Position numbers and translations under genes: made by a program. Under the pieces are notes generated by a model. It did not search any database, was not told the origin of the DNA, and saw nothing but the letters and a program-made list of their open reading frames with translations. Below are positions 14,274-18,153 of a DNA stretch of 18,153 nt, piece after piece. Origin of the DNA: an uncultured Bacilli bacterium (lineage in GTDB: Bacteria; Bacillota_I; Bacilli_A; RF39; UBA660); assembly GCA_947588865.1 (NCBI GenBank), contig CANPYQ010000016.1, forward strand, positions 1-18,153, written 5' to 3'. Position 1 is the stretch's first letter; each line of letters begins with the position of its first letter.

Positions 14274-15125
14274 GTGAGAAAGCAAAATAATACATTAAAA
14301 TATATGGTTATTTCTATGATAATAGTAATACTAATATTACTCGGCATATCATCTCGAAGTTTAGATGAGGAAAGAAATTTAAACTTTGTTGAAAAAGCTG
14401 TTAAGGATACTACAACATTTATTACTAAAATATTTACAGCACCTGTAAATTTTGTAAAAGATAAAATAGAAATGTCTAATGAAAAAAAAGATTTATATGA
14501 AAAATATACAGAATTAAAAGAAAAAGTTGAGAAAACAGACTTGTATTATGCTCAAATACAAGAATTACAAAAAGAAGTTGCAGAATTAAAATCAACATTA
14601 GAATTAAATGCGACTTTATCAGAATATACATATATAAATGCAACAGTAGTAAATAGAAATATTGGATATTGGTATAATACCCTTAATATAGATAAAGGCA
14701 GTAAAAATGGTGTAAGAAAAGGAGATGCTGTTATAACTAACAACGGTTTAATAGGTAAAGTTATAAATGTTAGTAATTTTTCTAGTACAGTTAAATTATT
14801 AACTACAAATGAAATAAGTAATAAAATATCTGTTAAAATTGTATCAGATGATAAATATTTTTATGGATTGTTAATCGGATATGATGAAGAATTAAAAATA
14901 TATAAAATAGATGGGATTACACAACCTGATTTAATAAAAGAAGGAGATTTAGTTACTACTACTGGACTTACAGACTATTTCCCAAGTGGGATATTAATTG
15001 GTAAGGTATCTAAAATAGTTAAAGATGAGTATGATTTAAATAGTATAATTGAAGTTGAACCATCTGTTAATTTTGAAGACATAAGTATCGTAACTGTACT
15101 TAATAGAAAGGCTTATGAGGAATGA
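14274..15125 (+). CDS. mreC: Rod-shape protein MreC
   Basis: Bitopic scaffold of the elongation complex, acting outside the membrane with MreD and the PBPs. It has one membrane helix (about 9-27), a coiled-coil stretch rich in E, K and L (about 65-112, for example ELQKEVAELKSTLEL), and the two-domain beta fold typical of MreC, with NIDKGSKNGVRKGDAV, GLIGKVINVS, GDLVTTTGL and FPSGILIGKV. An in-frame GTG at 14265 is part of the GGTG Shine-Dalgarno and would need initiation within it, so GTG 14274 is the better start, giving 283 residues. Its TGA overlaps the mreD ATG by 4 bases. mreB is not upstream. Confidence 0.93.
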   Translation: MRKQNNTLKYMVISMIIVILILLGISSRSLDEERNLNFVEKAVKDTTTFITKIFTAPVNFVKDKIEMSNEKKDLYEKYTELKEKVEKTDLYYAQIQELQKEVAELKSTLELNATLSEYTYINATVVNRNIGYWYNTLNIDKGSKNGVRKGDAVITNNGLIGKVINVSNFSSTVKLLTTNEISNKISVKIVSDDKYFYGLLIGYDEELKIYKIDGITQPDLIKEGDLVTTTGLTDYFPSGILIGKVSKIVKDEYDLNSIIEVEPSVNFEDISIVTVLNRKAYEE

Positions 15126-15613
15126 AATATTGTGTTTTAATAATATCTTTATTACTTGAATCATCACTTACTACTATTGTTAATAAATCAAGCTTATTTA
15201 TACCTTTGTTTTTTATAACTTCGTTGGTTATATTATATCCATATTTTAAGAATAAAAAGGAAAATTTTTATATTACTATCATTATATTTGGTTTAATATA
15301 TGATATAGCATATTCAAATTCTATATTTATTAATACGTTAAGTTTTATATTCTGTGGTATTTTAATTACAGTTGTATATAATTATTTAAATTACAATATA
15401 TTTAATTCTAACTTCATAAATATAATTGTTTTAGTTTTTTATAGAATTATAAGTTACATATTACTATGTATAGTAGATTATATTTCATTTGATGAATCTA
15501 TATTATTAAAAGGAATATATAGTTCTATTATATTAAATATTATATATGGTATTGTGATTTTTATGGTTATAAGTTTTATTGCAAAAAAATTTAATATTAA
15601 AAAAGTTGACTAA
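15122..15613 (+). CDS. mreD: Rod-shape protein MreD
   Basis: A 163-residue, very hydrophobic protein with five or six predicted membrane helices and the usual MreD length. YFKNKKENFYITIIIFGLIYDIAYSNSIFINTLSFI matches the MreD pattern of a short basic loop, then a helix carrying a GLxxDxxY-like motif (GLIYDIAYS). Sequence identity in this family is generally low, so the call rests on that motif and on position after mreC. Translation is coupled to mreC by the ATGA overlap; the Shine-Dalgarno GAGG (15117-15120) lies in mreC. Confidence 0.85.
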   Translation: MKYCVLIISLLLESSLTTIVNKSSLFIPLFFITSLVILYPYFKNKKENFYITIIIFGLIYDIAYSNSIFINTLSFIFCGILITVVYNYLNYNIFNSNFINIIVLVFYRIISYILLCIVDYISFDESILLKGIYSSIILNIIYGIVIFMVISFIAKKFNIKKVD

Positions 15614-15895
15614 GCAATGTTAAAATATGCGAATATTGTATTAAAAAATAAATTTAAAATTTATATTGTATTTTAAGTGATATTGCAACTGCATGTCTAA
15701 AAAAATAGTTTAAATGCAATATTAAAGTTAAATATCAAAGAAAAATGATTTGAAAAATAAAACTAATTTTTATTAAGGATATAAATTAAGAACTTTGATT
15801 GCTAAGTAGGGAATAAAAAAGTGCAAATAATTTAAAAAATGAATCAATAAATTCATTTTTTTTTAAAAACTGTAATATTTTAATATCAAAAAATA
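15614..15895. other. Gene-free region between mreD and recA
   Basis: No ORF with a start and Shine-Dalgarno is visible. It contains an imperfect 10-bp stem, whose core ATATTGCA (15680-15687) pairs with TGCAATAT (15715-15722), and a repeated ATATTGTATT string near 15635 and 15663. An AT-rich terminator-like hairpin (15834-15864) closes it. I see no recognisable decayed gene. Confidence 0.6.
15834..15864 (+). terminator. AT-rich terminator-like hairpin upstream of recA
   Basis: AAAAAATGAAT (15834-15844) pairs with ATTCATTTTTT (15851-15861) around a 6-base loop, and the T-tract continues to 15864. The stem has only two G-C pairs. Confidence 0.5.
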
Positions 15896-15909
15896 TGTAC
15901 AAATGTTCG
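15896..15909 (+). promoter_or_regulatory. LexA/DinR-like SOS operator of recA
   Basis: TGTAC-AAAT-GTTCG aligns with the Gram-positive SOS box CGAAC-N4-GTTCG at eight of ten defined positions, with a perfect right half. It sits 9 bases upstream of the recA -35, a usual location for LexA control. Confidence 0.55.
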
Positions 15910-15918
15910 CAAAATATA

Positions 15919-15947
15919 TTGACAAAGTTATTTTAATTTAGTATAAT
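15919..15947 (+). promoter_or_regulatory. Consensus sigma-A promoter of recA
   Basis: TTGACA (15919-15924), 17-base spacer, TATAAT (15942-15947): an exact consensus, and the only strong -35 in the window. The leader is about 24 bases with AAGGAGG (15963-15969). Confidence 0.9.
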
Positions 15948-15977
15948 ATTTTTGTACTAATAAAGGAGGAAAAATAA

Positions 15978-17006
15978 ATGGCAAAAGCTACAACATCTGA
16001 TAAGACATTAGATCAAGTTTTATTAGATATAGAAAAGCAATTTGGAAAAGGGGCTGTAATGAAATTAGGAGAACGTGAGCATCAAAAAATAGATACTATT
16101 TCAAGTGGCTCAATTTCATTAGATATTGCCCTTGGAATAGGCGGATATCCTAAAGGAAGAATTATTGAAATATTTGGCCCAGAATCAAGTGGTAAAACTA
16201 CATTTGCTCTTCATGCAATAGCGGAAGCACAGAAAAAAGGAGGAAGAGCTGCATTTATTGATGCAGAACATGCTTTAGATCCTATATATGCTTCAAAATT
16301 AGGGGTAAATATAAATGAATTGTTATTATCACAACCAGATAATGGAGAACAAGCATTAGAAATTTGTGAAGCGTTGGTTAGAAGTGGTGCGATTAGTATA
16401 ATTGTTATAGACTCAGTTGCTGCTTTAGTCCCACAAGCAGAAATTGAAGGCGAAATGGGTGATTCACATGTTGGTTTGCAAGCACGTCTAATGAGTCAAG
16501 CACTAAGAAAATTATCTGGAATTGTAAATAAGACAAATACTGTTGTAATTTTTATAAATCAATTGCGTGAGAAAGTTGGAGTAATGTTTGGTAATCCAGA
16601 GGTTACACCAGGTGGTAGAGCCCTTAAATTTTATTCATCAGTTAGACTTGAAATAAGAAAAGGGGAACAAATCAAGCAGGGTAGCGATTCAGTAGGTAAT
16701 AGAACTAATATTAAGGTTGTTAAAAATAAAATGGCACCACCTTTCAAGACATGTTCAGTTGATATAATGTATGGAGAAGGAGTATCTATAACGGGTGAAA
16801 TAGTAGATTTAGGTACTGAAGCAGGAGTTTTTGAAAAAAGCGGGGCCTGGTATTCTTATAATGGTGAAAAAGTTGGCCAAGGCAAAGAGAATGTAAAGGA
16901 TTGGTTAAAGAAAAATCCAAAAATAAGGGAAGAAATAGAAAAAAAAGTTAGAAATTACTTTGAACAAAACGATACTCTTCAAATTGGAAATATTGAAGTT
17001 GAATGA
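15978..17006 (+). CDS. recA: Recombinase RecA
   Basis: A 342-residue, full-length RecA, the strand-exchange ATPase and SOS coprotease. Walker A GPESSGKT is at 67-74, the catalytic Glu is in FIDAEHALDP (93-102), Walker B is IIVIDSVAAL (141-150), DNA loop 1 is around EIEGEMGDSHVG (155-166) and loop 2 around GVMFGNPEVTPGG (201-213), with FINQLREK before it. The C-terminal domain ends with a modest acidic tail. Start 15978 is fixed by AAGGAGG and the MAKATTSDKTLDQVL opening. It has its own consensus promoter with an SOS-like box and a terminator at 17083-17107, so it is transcribed alone. Confidence 0.99.
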   Translation: MAKATTSDKTLDQVLLDIEKQFGKGAVMKLGEREHQKIDTISSGSISLDIALGIGGYPKGRIIEIFGPESSGKTTFALHAIAEAQKKGGRAAFIDAEHALDPIYASKLGVNINELLLSQPDNGEQALEICEALVRSGAISIIVIDSVAALVPQAEIEGEMGDSHVGLQARLMSQALRKLSGIVNKTNTVVIFINQLREKVGVMFGNPEVTPGGRALKFYSSVRLEIRKGEQIKQGSDSVGNRTNIKVVKNKMAPPFKTCSVDIMYGEGVSITGEIVDLGTEAGVFEKSGAWYSYNGEKVGQGKENVKDWLKKNPKIREEIEKKVRNYFEQNDTLQIGNIEVE

Positions 17007-17082
17007 TACTTCAAAAAATATAAGAAACATGCGAAATTAAAAAGTAAATTCCAGTTTTAAAAATATAAATGGAATGTAAGAG

Positions 17083-17107
17083 AAACCTCTATTTTAAAGA
17101 GGTTTTT
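17083..17107 (+). terminator. recA terminator
   Basis: AAACCTCT (17083-17090) pairs with AGAGGTTT (17098-17105) around a 7-base loop, ending in a five-T run (17103-17107). Confidence 0.85.
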
Positions 17108-17131
17108 GTATAAGTAAAAATTGAAAAAATA

Positions 17132-17140
17132 TGATAAAAT
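17132..17140 (+). promoter_or_regulatory. Extended -10 upstream of the small membrane gene
   Basis: TGA then TAAAAT (17135-17140), within an ATATGATAAAAT string that also occurs at 17548-17559. The predicted leader to ATG 17195 is about 48 bases. Confidence 0.4.
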
Positions 17141-17194
17141 ACTAAATGTATTTAGAAATTTTTTCACTATTTATAAATTTGGAGTTGAAAAAGC

Positions 17195-17279
17195 ATGAAT
17201 TGGTATATTTCTAATTGTATTTGGTTTAGTTATTATAGGTGTCTTTCTTCCTAAATATGTAGAGTTATCATTTAATTAA
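17195..17279 (+). pseudogene. Frameshifted small membrane-protein gene
   Basis: ATG 17195 with a GGAG site (17181-17184) opens MNW, but that frame continues as an unlikely YISNCIWFSYYRCLSS. From 17199 a different frame gives IGIFLIVFGLVIIGVFLPKY and then VELSFN with TAA at 17277-17279, a clear single membrane helix with a short tail. This frame has no start codon of its own, because TGA lies just upstream at 17196-17198. The simplest reading is a ~30-residue membrane peptide (MNW plus IGIF...) broken by loss of one copy of an ATTGG repeat (GGATTGG reduced to GG) or a similar indel. It could instead be a sequencing error. The family is unknown. Confidence 0.4.
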
Positions 17280-17308
17280 AAAATAAAGAAATTTTAAATA
17301 ATTAAATT

Positions 17309-17352
17309 AAGGGTACATGATTTAAGTTAGCACATTATGGGTTCTTTTTGTT
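17309..17352 (+). terminator. Terminator-like hairpin after the small membrane gene
   Basis: CATGAT (17315-17320) pairs with ATTATG (17334-17339), and the outer AAGGG pairs with GTTCTT using G-U wobbles, before a T-rich tract (17342-17354). The outer stem is weak. Confidence 0.35.
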
Positions 17353-17410
17353 TGTTTGATATATATAAATTTAAACAAGTATTGCTAAATTTAAGTAAAT
17401 ATATATTTGT

Positions 17411-17535
17411 TGATAAAATTTTACTTATTATAAGGAATAATTTAAAAAACAATAAATTACACAAATGTGGTGCAAAATATGCCAAAACAGCAACAAAATG
17501 CACAGTATTTTAAAATTATTGTGCATTTTGTTTAC
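17411..17535 (+). ncRNA. Possible small RNA unit: promoter to terminator, no ORF
   Basis: An extended -10 (TGA then TAAAAT, 17411-17419) is followed, with no gene bearing a Shine-Dalgarno, by a strong terminator hairpin at 17492-17532. A transcript of about 105-110 bases is predicted from near 17426. No known RNA family is recognised, and it may be only an unused -10-like string. Confidence 0.2.
17492..17535. terminator. Strong 13-bp hairpin upstream of the Fic gene
   Basis: AACAAAATGCACA (17492-17504) and TGTGCATTTTGTT (17520-17532) are exact reverse complements. T-rich ends exist on both strands (TTTTGTTT on +, TTTTGTTG on -), so it could terminate in either direction. No gene on the - strand requires it. 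Confidence 0.7.
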
Positions 17536-17550
17536 TTATGAATAGAAATA

Positions 17551-17559
17551 TGATAAAAT
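17551..17559 (+). promoter_or_regulatory. Extended -10 promoter of the Fic gene
   Basis: TGA then TAAAAT (17554-17559), AGGAG (17566-17570), ATG 17579. The gap from the -10 to the start is 19 bases. Confidence 0.55.
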
Positions 17560-17578
17560 TTGCTTAGGAGATGAGATT

Positions 17579-18153
17579 ATGGAACCGTTTAAGGCTGATA
17601 AGTTACCAATAAACTATACTATTGACAAAGAATTGTTGTTTTTAATTGCCGAAGCTAATCAAAAATATGGTGAGTATAAAATTAATTTAAAAAACAGCAA
17701 ATTCGATTCAAAATTTTTTCTAGATTCTATCATTTTAAGTGAGAGCTTAAAATCATCACAAATTGAGGGAATACAAATATCACAAAATGATATGTATTAT
17801 TTAAAATATATGCCAAAAACGGATGACATTAGTGAGATTCAAAATTTAAAAAGAGTTATTGAAGATGCAAAAGATAATCTAAAAAAACAAAAAAACATTG
17901 ATATACATTTCCTCAATAATATTCACAAAATATTATTAGATAGTGTAAGAGGGAATAATAAAGAACCAGGAAAAATTAGAAGTATTCAAAATTGGATTGG
18001 TCCTAAAGGTTGTAAAATGGAAAAAGCAATATTTGTCCCACCCATTCCAGAAGATGTTCCATTACTTTTAAATAATTTATTTGATTATATGAATAATTTA
18101 TATATTGATCCAATATTTATAAATATGGCGATTTCTCATTCACAATTTGAAAC
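17579..18153 (+). CDS. Fic-domain protein, N-terminal part (runs off window)
   Basis: The frame is open from ATG 17579 to the window end (191 codons). It carries the Fic N-terminal region: the helix with S59-S-Q-I-E63-G64, matching the autoinhibitory [S/T]xxxE[G/N] motif of class II Fic proteins; then R-G-N-N-K-E-P-G-K-I-R and QNWIGPKG; then IFVPPIPEDVPLLLNNLFDY; and finally AISHSQFET, the stretch just before the catalytic HPFxxGNGR loop, which lies beyond 18153. Fic enzymes usually transfer AMP to protein hydroxyls. The target is unknown; many chromosomal copies are accessory. The Shine-Dalgarno is AGGAG (17566-17570). The catalytic motif, total length and any C-terminal DNA-binding domain cannot be judged here. 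Confidence 0.9.
   Translation, partial: MEPFKADKLPINYTIDKELLFLIAEANQKYGEYKINLKNSKFDSKFFLDSIILSESLKSSQIEGIQISQNDMYYLKYMPKTDDISEIQNLKRVIEDAKDNLKKQKNIDIHFLNNIHKILLDSVRGNNKEPGKIRSIQNWIGPKGCKMEKAIFVPPIPEDVPLLLNNLFDYMNNLYIDPIFINMAISHSQFE

Noticed and set aside
17309..17352. T-box-like AGGGTAC string
   Set aside because: It lacks the T-box consensus, specifier stem and a downstream aminoacyl-tRNA or amino-acid gene.
17465..17545. 26-codon ORF starting ATG-TGG-TGC (WCKICQ)
   Set aside because: It has no Shine-Dalgarno and spans the whole terminator hairpin, so it is most likely chance.
1..18153. CRISPR array, insertion sequence or prophage
   Set aside because: No regularly spaced repeats, transposase motifs, long terminal inverted repeats or phage genes are seen. 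All genes are co-oriented and most are core.

Overview
This is a very AT-rich window in which every convincing gene lies on the + strand. Several genes end in TGA (the 2422 transporter, the 8275 gene, mreC, recA) and tryptophan is read from TGG, so the standard bacterial code is used and this is not a TGA=Trp Mycoplasma. Peptidoglycan (murD) and rod-shape (mreC, mreD) genes, Gram-positive-type Shine-Dalgarno (SD) sites, extended -10 promoters and intrinsic terminators point to a walled, low-GC Firmicute. By inference it is probably a small-genome gut Bacilli or Mollicutes-adjacent lineage. The exact taxon cannot be read from the sequence.

Layout. Positions 1-640: the 3' part of a membrane-anchored helix-turn-helix (HTH) protein that seems to lack its 5' end. 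719-1375: a lipoprotein with a thioredoxin-like CPWC site. 1546-2367: a TtcA-type tRNA thiolation enzyme. 2422-3273: a drug/metabolite-type (EamA) transporter. 3444-4664: a cation diffusion facilitator followed by csaA. 4824-5330: a ferritin-like di-iron protein. 5426-5791: a DUF4186 protein. 5941-6387: a two-helix membrane protein of unknown function. 6462-9950: a tight operon of a YehR/DUF1307-like lipoprotein, murD, an unknown cysteine-containing protein and eno, closed by a terminator whose stem includes the eno stop codon. 10000-10701: a HAD phosphatase. 10861-13044: ftsK/spoIIIE. 13096-15613: a SPOR-like membrane protein, radC, mreC and mreD, with overlapping ends but no mreB between radC and mreC. 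15978-17006: recA with a consensus sigma-A promoter and a LexA/DinR-like box. 17007-17578: the recA terminator, a frameshifted small membrane-protein gene and a possible promoter-terminator unit with no gene. 17579 to the window end: the N-terminal part of a Fic-domain protein.

How the genes work together. Most of the block is chromosomal core: wall synthesis and shape (murD, mreC, mreD, the SPOR protein), chromosome segregation and repair (ftsK, radC, recA), glycolysis (eno) and tRNA modification (ttcA). Small accessory genes for metal and redox handling are interspersed. I see no CRISPR array, insertion sequence, tRNA or rRNA gene.

The most distinctive feature is regulatory. Eight genes start with almost the same compact arrangement: a -10 box, 6-7 bases, GGTG, usually 5 bases, then the start codon. 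The transcription start is therefore predicted to fall on the Shine-Dalgarno itself, giving leaders of about 9-12 bases. recA, ftsK and ttcA have longer leaders and GGAGG-type sites instead.
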